DNA of 16,495 nt from Firmicutes bacterium UBA2296 (GTDB lineage: Bacteria; Bacillota; UBA994), in contig DDWC01000037.1 in assembly GCA_002345475.1 (NCBI GenBank), forward strand, positions 1-16,495, given 5' to 3'. The position numbers and the translations under genes were made by a program. A model generated the notes under the pieces. It was not told where the DNA came from. It ran no database searches and saw nothing but the letters and a program-made list of their open reading frames with translations. Below, in pieces: positions 1-7,602 of the stretch. The number at the start of each line of letters is the position of its first letter. Positions within the stretch are counted from its first letter, which is position 1.

Positions 1-612
1 AAGCAGTACAAGGACAAAATGGACTCAGCCGCAAATAATCAGGATAAACCCAAGTTCGACAAGCAACTGGACGCCATGCTCCCTGTAATGCGCGGCGAAA
101 TTCCCCTGGGCATCCACTGTCACCGACATGACGACATTGTCACAGCGGTGAGGATCGCCAAGGAATTTGGCATTGAGTACCGCCTGGAGCATGTAACCGA
201 CGGCCACTTGCTGGCCGACTTCCTCAAGGCCAATAACGCCTATGTGGCGGTGGGGCCTAGCATGCAGTACGGCTCCAAAGTAGAAAACAAGGACCGGGAC
301 TTCCGCACCGCGGTGGAACTCTCCCGCAAGGGCGTCCATTTCTGTCTCACCACCGATCATCCGGTCATAGCCGGGCACCACCTTATCACCACCGCAGGGG
401 TGGCCGTAGGCTGGGGTATGGATCGCGACGTGGCGCTACGTAGCATTACCCTTTCCTGCGCCGAACATATGGGACTTGAAGATCGCCTCGGTTCCATCGA
501 CGCTGGCAAAGACGCCGACATCGTCATCTGGTCCGGGGACCCGCTGGACTTCACCACCTTCGCCGACTACACCATCATTGACGGCGAGATAATCTACCAG
601 AGGGAGGTGTAA
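1..612 (+). CDS. Imidazolonepropionase-like amidohydrolase, C-terminal part (5' end outside window)
   Basis: The frame is open from base 1, so the Met at 19 is internal and only the last 203 residues are visible. The fragment carries the second half of a COG1228-type metal-dependent amidohydrolase TIM barrel: a His-rich strand (HCHRHDD), an EHxTDGH metal/substrate segment, TTDHP with the catalytic Asp, and the usual C-terminal GSIDAGKDADIVIWSGDP strand of the composite beta domain. It is clearly paralogous to the complete gene 3 bases downstream, with which it forms a tandem operon. The substrate is unknown; the family hydrolyses cyclic amides, imides and some dipeptides. Family assignment is firm; specificity cannot be read. 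Confidence 0.93.
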   Translation, partial: KQYKDKMDSAANNQDKPKFDKQLDAMLPVMRGEIPLGIHCHRHDDIVTAVRIAKEFGIEYRLEHVTDGHLLADFLKANNAYVAVGPSMQYGSKVENKDRDFRTAVELSRKGVHFCLTTDHPVIAGHHLITTAGVAVGWGMDRDVALRSITLSCAEHMGLEDRLGSIDAGKDADIVIWSGDPLDFTTFADYTIIDGEIIYQREV

Positions 613-615
613 AGG

Positions 616-1785
616 ATGAAACTTGTTAAGAACGCCAAGATATACACCGTTAGCGGAGCCGTCCTGGAAAACGGCATGATGCTCATTGACGATACCGGCA
701 AGATTTCCGCCATTGGCGAAACCCTCCAGGCCCCGGCAGATGTCGAGGTTATGGACTTCTCGGGCAAGGTCATCCTGCCCGGACTGGTCGACGCTCATTC
801 ACACGTAGGCATCTGGGGGGACGGCGAAGGTTCTGCCGGCTATGACGGCAACGAAATGCCAGACCCCGTCAACGGCAAGGTCAACGCTCTCGACGCCGCA
901 AACCCGCTGCAAAGAAGCTTTGGCGGAGCCAGGGAGGGCGGCATCACGACATTGCAGATAGTACCCGGTTCCGGCAATCCCATTGGTGGGCTCGGTTTTG
1001 CCTGTAAGTCTGCAGGCACAATTATCGACGACATGGTAATTAAAAACCCCACCGGCCTCAAGGGCGCGCTGGGTGAAAACCCGAAGAAGAACCACGGCCA
1101 GGGACGCAAACAGGCACCATCAACCCGCATGGGAACAGCGGGCCTGATCCGCGAATACTTCCACAAATGTGCCGACTATGGCACCAAGAAGGATGAGGCC
1201 GCCAAGAACGGCAAGACCTTCGACCTGGACATGAACCTGGAGTCAGGACTAAAGGTGCTGCGTAAGGAGATACCCTTCCGCGTACACGCACACCGCCACG
1301 ACGACATAGTCACGGCTATTCGCCTCTGCGAAGAGCTGGACATCAACTACAGTATCGAGCATTGCACCGACGGACATCTCATCGCCGACTTCCTGGCCGC
1401 TAAAGGCGTGCAAGCCCAGGTTGGCCCAGGGTTGTCTTCCCGGGCCAAGCTGGAGACGGCAAACTTTACCGACAAGAACCCTGCCATCCTGACCAACGCC
1501 GGGGTTAAGGTCAGCCTGATCACCGACCACCCCTTCCTGGACAGCCGCTACTTTATGGCTTACGGCGCCGTGTCTCACAAGTACGGCATGAGCTTTGAAG
1601 ATACCCTGCGGGCCATGACCATTAACCCTGCCGAGTCCATCGGCGTGGCCGACAGAGTGGGCAGCCTGGAAGTGGGCAAGGACGCCGACTTCATTGTCCT
1701 CAGCGGCGAACCCTTCACTTACACCAGCGTCATCGAAAAGACCTTCATCGAAGGCCAGTGCGTATTCGAAAGACCGACATACTAG
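616..1785 (+). CDS. Imidazolonepropionase-like amidohydrolase (complete)
   Basis: 389 residues, normal length for a COG1228/HutI-like amidohydrolase. Visible metal-site elements in order: GLVDAHSHVG (HxH, H61/H63), RVHAHRHDD (H224-H228), EHCTDGH (H249, H254) and ITDHP (D304/H305), then the C-terminal beta-domain signature GSLEVGKDADFIVLSGEP (349-366). No signal peptide, so cytoplasmic. The ATG at 616 is preceded by GGGAGG at 602-607, inside the last codons of the upstream paralogue, and the 3-base spacing indicates translational coupling. The likely reaction is hydrolysis of a cyclic amide or an amide bond; the substrate is not determinable. HutI itself is unlikely because no hutU/hutG-like genes are nearby and a tandem paralogue is present. 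Confidence 0.93.
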   Translation: MKLVKNAKIYTVSGAVLENGMMLIDDTGKISAIGETLQAPADVEVMDFSGKVILPGLVDAHSHVGIWGDGEGSAGYDGNEMPDPVNGKVNALDAANPLQRSFGGAREGGITTLQIVPGSGNPIGGLGFACKSAGTIIDDMVIKNPTGLKGALGENPKKNHGQGRKQAPSTRMGTAGLIREYFHKCADYGTKKDEAAKNGKTFDLDMNLESGLKVLRKEIPFRVHAHRHDDIVTAIRLCEELDINYSIEHCTDGHLIADFLAAKGVQAQVGPGLSSRAKLETANFTDKNPAILTNAGVKVSLITDHPFLDSRYFMAYGAVSHKYGMSFEDTLRAMTINPAESIGVADRVGSLEVGKDADFIVLSGEPFTYTSVIEKTFIEGQCVFERPTY

Positions 1786-1797
1786 CACCTGCCATGA

Positions 1798-1843
1798 CAC
1801 AACAAAAGAACCGGTGGTTAACCCCACCGGTTCTTTTGTTGTG
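1798..1843. terminator. Bidirectional rho-independent terminator
   Basis: Two perfectly complementary 20-base arms (1798-1817 and 1824-1843) enclose a 6-base loop. The core is GC-rich (ACCGGTGG) and the outer arms are A-rich/T-rich, so either strand ends in a T-rich stretch. It sits between the stop of the plus-strand amidohydrolase (1785) and the stop of the minus-strand patB-like gene (1881), and can serve both converging transcripts. Confidence 0.9.
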
Positions 1844-1844
1844 C

Positions 1845-1879
1845 CTGGTTGCTGGCGGCTGGAGTCTGGCGGCTTCCGT
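1845..1879. repeat. Degenerate heptad array, consensus CTGGCGG
   Basis: Five contiguous 7-base units begin at 1845, 1852, 1859, 1866 and 1873. Units 2 and 4 are identical (CTGGCGG); unit 1 is CTGGTTG, unit 3 CTGGAGT, and unit 5 is diverged. The array fills the gap between the terminator hairpin and the patB-like stop codon. The same unit type recurs at 16074-16108. Confidence 0.75.
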
Positions 1880-1880
1880 C

Positions 1881-3077
1881 CTACAACCCCTTTACTGCCC
1901 TCTCCAGGCGCTCCAGTGCTTCCCGCACCAGCGGTCGCGGAGTCGCCAGGTTGAATCGCTGGAAGCCATCTCCCCCTGGACCAAAAGCGTATCCGTCATC
2001 AAGAGCTAGTCGAGCCTCTTCCCGAATAAAGCGCTGCAGGTCCAGCGGGCTCAGGCCCAACTCCCGCATATCCACCCAGGCCAGATAGGTACCTTCCAGA
2101 TTGCTAACCTTGAGCTTTGGCATCTTCTCTTCTATGTAAGACCTAAAGAGGTCGAAGTTGCCCTGCAGGTACTCTCTCACCTGATACAGCCAAGGATCGC
2201 CATGCTTATAGGCTGCTTCCAGGGCAATCATGCCCATGAGATTGCCGCTGTTGCGGCCAGCGCGGGACGCTACGTAATCCTTGCGCAGCTTATCGTTTTG
2301 TACTATGGCAAAGGACGTGCCGAGACCAGCCAGGTTAAAGGTCTTGCTGCCAGCCATATAAGTTATGGTACGTTCCGCGATCTCCTCAGAGAGCATCGCC
2401 GTGACTGTATGTTTGTGTCCCTTGAGCAAAAGCTCCGCATGTATCTCGTCTGAAAGAATCAGGCAGTCGTTGGCCACGCAGATATCGGCCACGGCCTTAA
2501 TCTCCCCGGGGTGCCACACGCGGCCCACTGGATTATGCGGGCTGCAGAGGATGAAAGCCTTGACCTTGGGGACCCTGATGGGGAAAGAGGCCCTGGGCAC
2601 AAAATGCGAGGCGAAGTTCTCCACATCCATGGTGTAATGACCGTTAGTGCTCTTGAGTGGGTTGTACAGTATCTGAGTTCCGGTGTTCTTTACCGCACCC
2701 ATAAAGGGGTAGTACACCGGGGGCTGCACAATGACCTCGTCGCCTGGGTGTGTAAAAGCCTGCAATGTACTGTACAGGCCGTCCACCACGCCGCCGTTAA
2801 AGACAATCCATTCCTTTTTTATGTCCCAGTCGAACTCGCGCTTGGCCCTGTCTACGATGGCCTCCAGCAACCCGGCTGACGGGAAGGTATAGCCAAATAT
2901 GGGGTGCTCAAGGCGCTCTCGCATCGCCCGCACCACCGGTTCTGGCACGGGGAAGTCCATGTCGGCCACCCACATGTCCAGCACATCTTCGCGGCCGAAC
3001 ATCACCATGTTGTTATCCCACTTGGCCGAGTTGGTGCCGTGCCTTTCGATTACCTCGTCAAAGTTATAGCGACTCAT
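1881..3077 (-). CDS. patB: PatB/MalY-family PLP aminotransferase / cystathionine beta-lyase
   Basis: 398 residues, the usual length of MalY/PatB fold-type I PLP enzymes. These cleave C-S bonds of cystathionine and cysteine S-conjugates to pyruvate, ammonia and a thiol, and some members also transaminate. Visible: the N-terminal motif WVADMDFPVP (36-45), PPVYYPF (119-125), HNPVG with N182, SDEIH with D210, and AGSKTFNLAGL with the Schiff-base Lys245. A C-terminal QRFNLATPR segment carries the carboxylate-binding Arg region. The ATG at 3077 has a GGGAGG site inside the end of the upstream AbgA-like gene; one base separates the two genes, so they are co-translated. Cytoplasmic. A pure aminotransferase role cannot be excluded. 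The symbol names the family, not a proven orthologue. Confidence 0.9.
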   Translation of the reverse strand: MSRYNFDEVIERHGTNSAKWDNNMVMFGREDVLDMWVADMDFPVPEPVVRAMRERLEHPIFGYTFPSAGLLEAIVDRAKREFDWDIKKEWIVFNGGVVDGLYSTLQAFTHPGDEVIVQPPVYYPFMGAVKNTGTQILYNPLKSTNGHYTMDVENFASHFVPRASFPIRVPKVKAFILCSPHNPVGRVWHPGEIKAVADICVANDCLILSDEIHAELLLKGHKHTVTAMLSEEIAERTITYMAGSKTFNLAGLGTSFAIVQNDKLRKDYVASRAGRNSGNLMGMIALEAAYKHGDPWLYQVREYLQGNFDLFRSYIEEKMPKLKVSNLEGTYLAWVDMRELGLSPLDLQRFIREEARLALDDGYAFGPGGDGFQRFNLATPRPLVREALERLERAVKGL

Positions 3078-3078
3078 G

Positions 3079-4398
3079 CTACGCCTCCCAGTTATCCATC
3101 AGATGCAGTGCCAGAAGACTAAAGAGCTTGATAGCCCCCTTAAAGGCGGACTCGTCAAGGTCAAACTCGGCGGTGTGGTGTCCCCACCCGCCCAGGTCAG
3201 CGCCAATGCCAAAGAAGGTGGCCTTGCCGCCGTGCTTCTGCACCCGCTCCATCATGTACGAGAAGTCTTCACTGCCTCCCCCGGCGTTGCTGGGTGGGGC
3301 CTCAAGCACCAAATTGAAGTCTTCGATGGTGTCGGCGACCTTCTTGCCAATAGCGGCAAAGTCCCGGTCGCTTTTGCCACTGGACGCGCCGCCCATGGCC
3401 ACTATTTCCAGCTTGCAGCCGTGCATGGCAGCGGAGTTTTCCAGCACCTTCATGGCATAGTTGTACATATGCTCCTGCAGGGCCGAGGTTTCGCCTCTGG
3501 TTTCTATGGCCAGATGGGCGTTTGGGCAGATTACGTTACGGCCAGTGCCTGCGTTCAGGCGGCCCACGTTTATGCGCGTAGAGCCACCGCTGTGTCTCGG
3601 TATGGCATACAGGTTCAACACGGCAGTGGCCGCTGCCAGCATGGCGTTATGGCCGCCTTCGGGTTTCCCGCCCGCATGGGCCGGAGCTCCGGTAAAGAAG
3701 GCGTCGAACTTGGCGGTAGCCAGGAAGTTGTCCCGACTGCATACCACGGCTCCTTTGGGCGAACCGCTTCCCAGGTGGCCGGCGTAGATATAGTCCACAT
3801 CGTCCAGAATACCAGAGGTAGCGATAGACTTTGCGCCTCGCACACCCTCTTCGGCATGCTGGAAAATGAGTTTGACGGTGCCCTTTACCTGATCCTTGAC
3901 CTGCATCAGGGTCTCGGCAACTCCCAGACCAATTGAGGCATGCCCATCATGGCCGCAGGAGTGCATTGCTTCGTCGTTGACCGAAGCAAAGCCCTCTTTG
4001 ACAGGCCTATGATCTGGGCTGCTGTTCTCTTTCATGTCCACGGCATCGAAGTCAAAGCGCATGGCAATGACGGGACCTTCACCGTTCTTGAGGATACCCA
4101 CAACCGCAGGGAAACCTCCGCGCATCTTTTCGGCAAACTCCACATCTGCTCCCTGAGCCAGGGCCCTCTGGTAGTGCCTCTCCAGCACTGCCTCAGACGG
4201 TACGCCCATGCGGTCAGCCACGTTCATAACTTCTTTGCCGATCTTTACATCGTAGCCTAGATCCGTCAGCCGGCGCGCAATGAGCGAAGCCGTGCGATAC
4301 TCTGTCCAGGCCGACTCGGCATACTTGTGAAAATCGCGACGGTAATTAATAACCTTTTCCTCGATGCTGTTAACAAAATCATTTATCTTTTCGTGCAA
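3079..4398 (-). CDS. abgA: M20 family amidohydrolase, AbgA-like
   Basis: 439 residues, matching the AbgA subfamily (subunit A of p-aminobenzoyl-glutamate hydrolase) in length and layout. The N-terminus NYRRDFHKYAESAWTEYRTA and the long insertion before the first metal motif (about 58-98) are typical of AbgA. Metal ligands: CGHDGH (C148, H150), AEE (E183/E184), H208 in AGHLGSG, and H407/H408 in GHHTAEFDLDE. H241 in the dimerisation domain is also in place. The start is a TTG at 4398: no ATG fits, and a full AGGAGGT lies at 4406-4412, 7 bases away. It precedes patB by one base. No AbgB-type partner is present, so the substrate may differ from p-aminobenzoyl-glutamate. The symbol indicates similarity only. 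Confidence 0.88.
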   Translation of the reverse strand: MHEKINDFVNSIEEKVINYRRDFHKYAESAWTEYRTASLIARRLTDLGYDVKIGKEVMNVADRMGVPSEAVLERHYQRALAQGADVEFAEKMRGGFPAVVGILKNGEGPVIAMRFDFDAVDMKENSSPDHRPVKEGFASVNDEAMHSCGHDGHASIGLGVAETLMQVKDQVKGTVKLIFQHAEEGVRGAKSIATSGILDDVDYIYAGHLGSGSPKGAVVCSRDNFLATAKFDAFFTGAPAHAGGKPEGGHNAMLAAATAVLNLYAIPRHSGGSTRINVGRLNAGTGRNVICPNAHLAIETRGETSALQEHMYNYAMKVLENSAAMHGCKLEIVAMGGASSGKSDRDFAAIGKKVADTIEDFNLVLEAPPSNAGGGSEDFSYMMERVQKHGGKATFFGIGADLGGWGHHTAEFDLDESAFKGAIKLFSLLALHLMDNWEA

Positions 4399-4426
4399 TT
4401 TGGGGACCTCCTCTTTCGTGGCGAGA

Positions 4427-4454
4427 TTTAGGGTTGTTAGTTCTTAGCTGTTGG
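4427..4454. repeat. Short degenerate heptad array upstream of the AbgA-like gene
   Basis: About four 7-base units (starting at 4427, 4434, 4441, 4448) of the type TTNTTAG. Read on the minus strand they give CTAAGAA/CTAACAA-type words, similar to the units in the array at 4528-4568. The region 4455-4527 between the two arrays shows nothing I recognise. Confidence 0.45.
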
Positions 4455-4527
4455 AGGAACGGGAATAGCAAAACGCATCTGGGCGGACTGAACTCATGGA
4501 CATACCAAGATAACCCACGGGGAATCT

Positions 4528-4568
4528 ACTGAGAGCCAAGAGCTAACAGCCAAGAGCCTTAAGCCGAC
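4528..4568. repeat. Degenerate heptad array, consensus GCCAAGA
   Basis: Units of 7 bases start at 4528, 4535, 4542, 4549, 4556 and 4563. Those at 4535 and 4549 are identical (GCCAAGA); 4542 is GCTAACA. The array runs directly into the stop codon of the M20D gene at 4569, leaving almost no unrelated sequence between the repeat and the gene end. Confidence 0.65.
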
Positions 4569-5738
4569 TTATTTTCTTCCCGCCTCCATAGCTATCCTTA
4601 GCATCATCTCGATGCCGATGGGGATACAGCCTTCGTCGACTTTGAACTTGGGGTTATGTCCGGGGTAGGCGTCTTTTTCGGGTTTGCATCCTATTGAGAA
4701 GAAGGCGCTGGGTGCCTTTTGCGCAAAGTATGAGAAATCCTCACCGCCCATGCCTGGGACATCCTTTACCTTTACACTCTCGGCGCCTACGGCTGCTTCG
4801 GCCAGTCCCTTTACTAACTCAACTACCTTGTCGTCGTTCGGCAGTGACGGATATCCATACTGATACTCCATCTCGTAGGTGGCCTTCATGGCCTGCGTTA
4901 CTCCCTTGGTGATCTCTTCAATGCGCTCCTTGAGCAGTTCGCGCACCTCGGGCTTGAGACTGCGCACCGTAATCTTGAGATCGGCTGTTTCAGCGATTAT
5001 ATTGTTGACGGTTCCTGCGTGGAAGCTGCCCACAGATATTACTGCTGCGTCCAGAGGAGCGACGTTGCGACTGACGATAGTCTGCAGGGTCACCAGGACC
5101 TGAGCCGCCACCATTACGGCGTCAACGGTGCTCTGGGGATATGCACCGTGTCCGCCCTTGCCGATGATACGGATGTTAACCACGTCGGAGTTGGCCGAGC
5201 TGTACCCTTTGGTCAGGCTTACCTCGCCAACGGGGGCGTCTGAGCCCACATGCAGGCCAAAAGCGTGGGCAACCCCGTCCATGGCTCCCTGTTCAATCAT
5301 GCCCAGGGCTCCGCCCGGCGGTTTTTCCTCTGCCGGCTGGAAGAAAAACTTCACGGTTCCGGGAATGCTGTCACGGTGTTTTGCCAAAGCCGTGGCCACA
5401 CCCATGAGAATGGCGGTGTGCACATCGTGCCCACAGGCGTGCATTGCTCCCGGTATTTCCGACTTAAAGGGTATATCCGTAAGCTCCTCCAACGGTAACG
5501 CATCCATGTCGGCGCGCAGGGCTATAGTCTTGCCCGGCAGGCCGCCTTTGATGGTGCCGACTATGGCGGTTGAATCCTTGTGACGCACGTATTCTACCCC
5601 TGCCACCTTAAGGGCTTCCTCCACCAGGGCAGCTGTCTTAAACTCGGCAAAAGCCAGTTCAGGGTTGCGGTGAATCTGCCTGCGCCATTCCACCACCTGC
5701 GGTGCCATATCGGCCGCGATCTTTTTTGCATCAAACAT
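4569..5738 (-). CDS. M20D family amidohydrolase (IAA-amino acid hydrolase / N-acyl-amino acid deacylase type)
   Basis: 389 residues. It has the classic M20D arrangement: WRRQIHRNPEL near the N-terminus, ALRADMDALP (73-82), MHACGHDVHTA (metal ligands C102, H104), FQPAEE (E137/E138), GLHVG (H163), dimerisation-domain GKGGHGAYP (H197), GGEDFSYF, and GHNPKF with H361. Such enzymes remove acyl or other groups from N-conjugated amino acids in the cytoplasm. The start ATG has a GGGAG Shine-Dalgarno about 8 bases upstream. It is a close paralogue, of equal length, of the gene at 13432-14601. It probably feeds the downstream AbgA-like/patB-like pair, though 170 bases separate them. The acyl group removed cannot be predicted. 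Confidence 0.93.
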   Translation of the reverse strand: MFDAKKIAADMAPQVVEWRRQIHRNPELAFAEFKTAALVEEALKVAGVEYVRHKDSTAIVGTIKGGLPGKTIALRADMDALPLEELTDIPFKSEIPGAMHACGHDVHTAILMGVATALAKHRDSIPGTVKFFFQPAEEKPPGGALGMIEQGAMDGVAHAFGLHVGSDAPVGEVSLTKGYSSANSDVVNIRIIGKGGHGAYPQSTVDAVMVAAQVLVTLQTIVSRNVAPLDAAVISVGSFHAGTVNNIIAETADLKITVRSLKPEVRELLKERIEEITKGVTQAMKATYEMEYQYGYPSLPNDDKVVELVKGLAEAAVGAESVKVKDVPGMGGEDFSYFAQKAPSAFFSIGCKPEKDAYPGHNPKFKVDEGCIPIGIEMMLRIAMEAGRK

Positions 5739-5816
5739 ACAATCATCTCCCTTTGCATTCTGTCCCTATTCATTTCGCCAACAGAACAACCTTGTCCTTC
5801 GTGCCCCAACATGAAA

Positions 5817-5848
5817 AATCTCTCCAAGCCTATCGGCCGGGAGAGATT
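5817..5848 (-). terminator. Rho-independent terminator of the rubrerythrin gene
   Basis: Nine-base arms at 5817-5825 and 5840-5848 (AATCTCTCC / GGAGAGATT) are perfectly complementary around a 14-base loop. The loop can form a further GCC/GGC pairing. On the minus strand the hairpin is followed by a run of T. It begins 11 bases after the rubrerythrin stop codon. Confidence 0.8.
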
Positions 5849-5858
5849 ATGCTGATCC

Positions 5859-6353
5859 TTATTCAATCGCCTTAAAAGCTTTGGGCCCTGCACTACATAT
5901 GGCGCATTTATCTGGGACACTCAACTGGACATTACCGCATACGGTGCACAGGTAGAAGTTCATATCTTCTTTGGAGTCAAGGTTCGCCAGCAGATCTGCG
6001 TAGAGCTTCGCATGTACTCGCTCAGCCTCCATGGCATACTTGAAGGAACGCGCTGCTTCCTTTTCACCTGCGGCTTCAGCCTCAGCAAGCATAGGAGGAT
6101 ACATGCTGGTGAACTCCTCGGTCTCGCCGTCAACACCTTCCTGCAGGTTAGCGGCGGTGGACCCAATTCCCTTCATGGCCTTAAGATGTGCATGGGCATG
6201 AAGCGTTTCCGCTTCGGCTGCTGCACGAAACATTTTGGCTGCATTGGTGTAACCTTCCGCTTCTGCCTTAACAGCAAAAGCCAGATATTTGCGGTTAGCC
6301 TGGGACTCACCGGCAAAAGCGTGTTTCAGGTTTTTGAGAGTGGTTTCGTTCAT
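5859..6353 (-). CDS. rbr: Rubrerythrin
   Basis: 164 residues. The N-terminal ferritin-like four-helix domain carries two ExxH motifs (E49/H52 and E111/H114) and further carboxylates (E16, E91/E93/E97) for the non-haem di-iron peroxidase site. The C-terminal rubredoxin-like domain has CTVC and CAIC (C136, C139, C150, C153) to bind one iron. It reduces hydrogen peroxide in anaerobes, in the cytoplasm. Two in-frame ATGs exist, at 6359 and 6353. The GGAGG at 6361-6365 touches the first but lies 7 bases from the second, so the second is chosen. It is monocistronic, with a consensus promoter upstream and a terminator after it. The identification is very secure. Confidence 0.97.
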   Translation of the reverse strand: MNETTLKNLKHAFAGESQANRKYLAFAVKAEAEGYTNAAKMFRAAAEAETLHAHAHLKAMKGIGSTAANLQEGVDGETEEFTSMYPPMLAEAEAAGEKEAARSFKYAMEAERVHAKLYADLLANLDSKEDMNFYLCTVCGNVQLSVPDKCAICSAGPKAFKAIE

Positions 6354-6371
6354 TTTCATACCTCCATTAAT

Positions 6372-6387
6372 AATAATCGTTACTATT
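6372..6387. promoter_or_regulatory. Possible PerR/Fur-like operator at the rubrerythrin start site
   Basis: An AT-rich imperfect inverted repeat, arms AATAAT and ACTATT around CGTT, lies just downstream of the rubrerythrin -10 element and overlaps the expected start of transcription. PerR commonly controls rubrerythrin in Clostridia, but the match to the PerR or Fur consensus is weak. This is suggested by position and AT-rich symmetry only. Confidence 0.3.
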
Positions 6388-6391
6388 TAGC

Positions 6392-6420
6392 ATTATAGCT
6401 GTTCGGGTTGGATGCGTCAA
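6392..6420 (-). promoter_or_regulatory. Sigma-A promoter of rubrerythrin
   Basis: On the minus strand there is TTGACG (6420-6415) as the -35 box and TATAAT (6397-6392) as the -10 box, separated by exactly 17 bases. Transcription should start near 6385, giving a short leader before the Shine-Dalgarno at 6365-6361. It is the best promoter match I noticed in the window. Confidence 0.8.
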
Positions 6421-6484
6421 GGTCTCGCTTTCTTTCCAATCTCTGGGCAGGTATAGCTCCTGGATGTAGCGAAAGAAGAAGGTG

Positions 6485-6515
6485 TTGCACTATCCCAGTC
6501 TCAATCGTCTATACA
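6485..6515 (+). promoter_or_regulatory. Candidate promoter for the plus-strand 6545-8469 group
   Basis: TTGCAC (6485-6490) and TATACA (6510-6515) resemble -35 and -10 boxes but are 19 bases apart, longer than optimal. The position, about 30 bases upstream of the GTG start at 6545, fits. Weak support. Confidence 0.3.
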
Positions 6516-6544
6516 TCATAGAAGGACAGATAGGAGGTTTTTTC

Positions 6545-6919
6545 GTGAGCAAATTCATTCGCTCTTCTGGTGCACCGATGTCTTACCTTATCTCTGTGGT
6601 TTGGCTCATCGTGGCAATTGCCAATATGGCGGAGTACACAACATGGCGCGGTAATGAGCGTAACTTGGCGTACCTGATTGGCGGCTTTGGTTTTGCCATC
6701 TTTTTTGCGGTTATTGGTGGTACTCTTACCATGGTCGCATATGACTCTGGAGTCGACCCCTTTGGGTTTCTCTCTCGTACTGATGAAGCCAACGCACCTA
6801 CCGAGCAACAGGTTCAGGCACAGGACATGACTGTCTGCTGCCCATCCTGCGGTGCGACAAACATAAGCAGGCGCAACAAATGCCACAAGTGCGGAATGCC
6901 ACTCGGCGGCCCTGCGTGA
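6545..6919 (+). CDS. Small membrane protein with C-terminal zinc ribbon
   Basis: 124 residues, no family recognised. Two hydrophobic segments (about 12-30 and 41-65) form a membrane hairpin. A polar Gln/Glu-rich linker (80-95) and a cytoplasmic-type zinc ribbon follow: CPSC (C99, C102) and CHKC (C113, C116). The GTG at 6545 is chosen because AGGAGG lies 7 bases upstream, although the frame is open back to 6482. The stop overlaps the ATG of the next gene (TGATG), so the two are translationally coupled. Zinc-ribbon membrane proteins of this shape often act as adaptors or regulators of envelope proteins, but no function can be assigned. Confidence 0.8.
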   Translation: MSKFIRSSGAPMSYLISVVWLIVAIANMAEYTTWRGNERNLAYLIGGFGFAIFFAVIGGTLTMVAYDSGVDPFGFLSRTDEANAPTEQQVQAQDMTVCCPSCGATNISRRNKCHKCGMPLGGPA

Positions 6920-7500
6920 TGAGAAAAGCTATCATTGCTTGTCTCATGCTACTGGGTATAATGACTCTTCCGTCCGGCTGTGTCCAGGTCACTCGAGGCG
7001 TCACGAGCAGAGAGGCACAGTTCGACCACGAGGCGGCACTGAACATACACAGGGAGGCTTATGCCCCCATCTATCAGTTTATTCTCGACTTCTACTCCAC
7101 AGAAGGACCTCGCCATGAGCAATTCCAGACAAAAGCTGATGTTCTTGACTACATGTCAGAGACTCTCCCTGCGGGTTTGGCAGAACAGGTCGCTGGCTAT
7201 TTTGTGGGAGAAGAGCCGGATAGCTTAGACGTAGCATATGACGTCTTCTTCCCCACGCCCTTCCACTCTGGCGTTACATTGGCTGATGCCTATATTGAGC
7301 GTGTAAAGTGGCCTGGAACAGACGAAGTTGACCGCTACCTGGTGGTTGTCGACAGATACGTCGATGAGTTGGCGAGCATTGGCAGGCCTCGCGAAACACG
7401 ATACATGCAAGATGACACCGGGGTTTGGCGGCTGCACTCCATTTCCGGCACAATGGTTGTCCGTGGCGCGATGTATTCCCCCCATGGGTTGAAGAACTAG
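6919..7500 (+). CDS. Lipoprotein of unknown function
   Basis: 193 residues starting MRKAIIACLMLL, a basic n-region and hydrophobic core, then a lipobox LPSGC with the lipidated Cys21. The mature protein should be anchored on the outside of the cytoplasmic membrane. The ATG overlaps the stop of the upstream zinc-ribbon gene; no separate ribosome binding site is evident, so it probably relies on coupling. The soluble part is mixed alpha/beta with acidic helices (60-110) and a beta-rich C-terminus. I recognise no domain. Its pairing with a two-helix membrane protein suggests that the two products work at the same membrane. Confidence 0.82.
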   Translation: MRKAIIACLMLLGIMTLPSGCVQVTRGVTSREAQFDHEAALNIHREAYAPIYQFILDFYSTEGPRHEQFQTKADVLDYMSETLPAGLAEQVAGYFVGEEPDSLDVAYDVFFPTPFHSGVTLADAYIERVKWPGTDEVDRYLVVVDRYVDELASIGRPRETRYMQDDTGVWRLHSISGTMVVRGAMYSPHGLKN

Positions 7501-7602
7501 CTCAAGACCGGAGACAAATTCGCGATTGGCTCATCATCGACAAGCCACTACAGAAAAGGACCTCGAGTGTAATGACAAGTGAAAGAACTGGAGGTACGAG
7601 CT

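Noticed and set aside
1249..1827. 192-codon minus-strand ORF opposite the second amidohydrolase
   Set aside because: Shadow of a gene with intact metal motifs; it also runs into the terminator hairpin.
3076..3936. 286-codon plus-strand ORF opposite the AbgA-like gene
   Set aside because: It is antisense to a gene with full M20 motifs, has no domain-like sequence, and is explained by codon bias of the real gene.
5128..5583. 151-codon plus-strand ORF opposite the M20D gene, and a similar one at 13408-13899
   Set aside because: Both are antisense to paralogous M20D genes and arise from the same codon pattern; there is no independent evidence for either.
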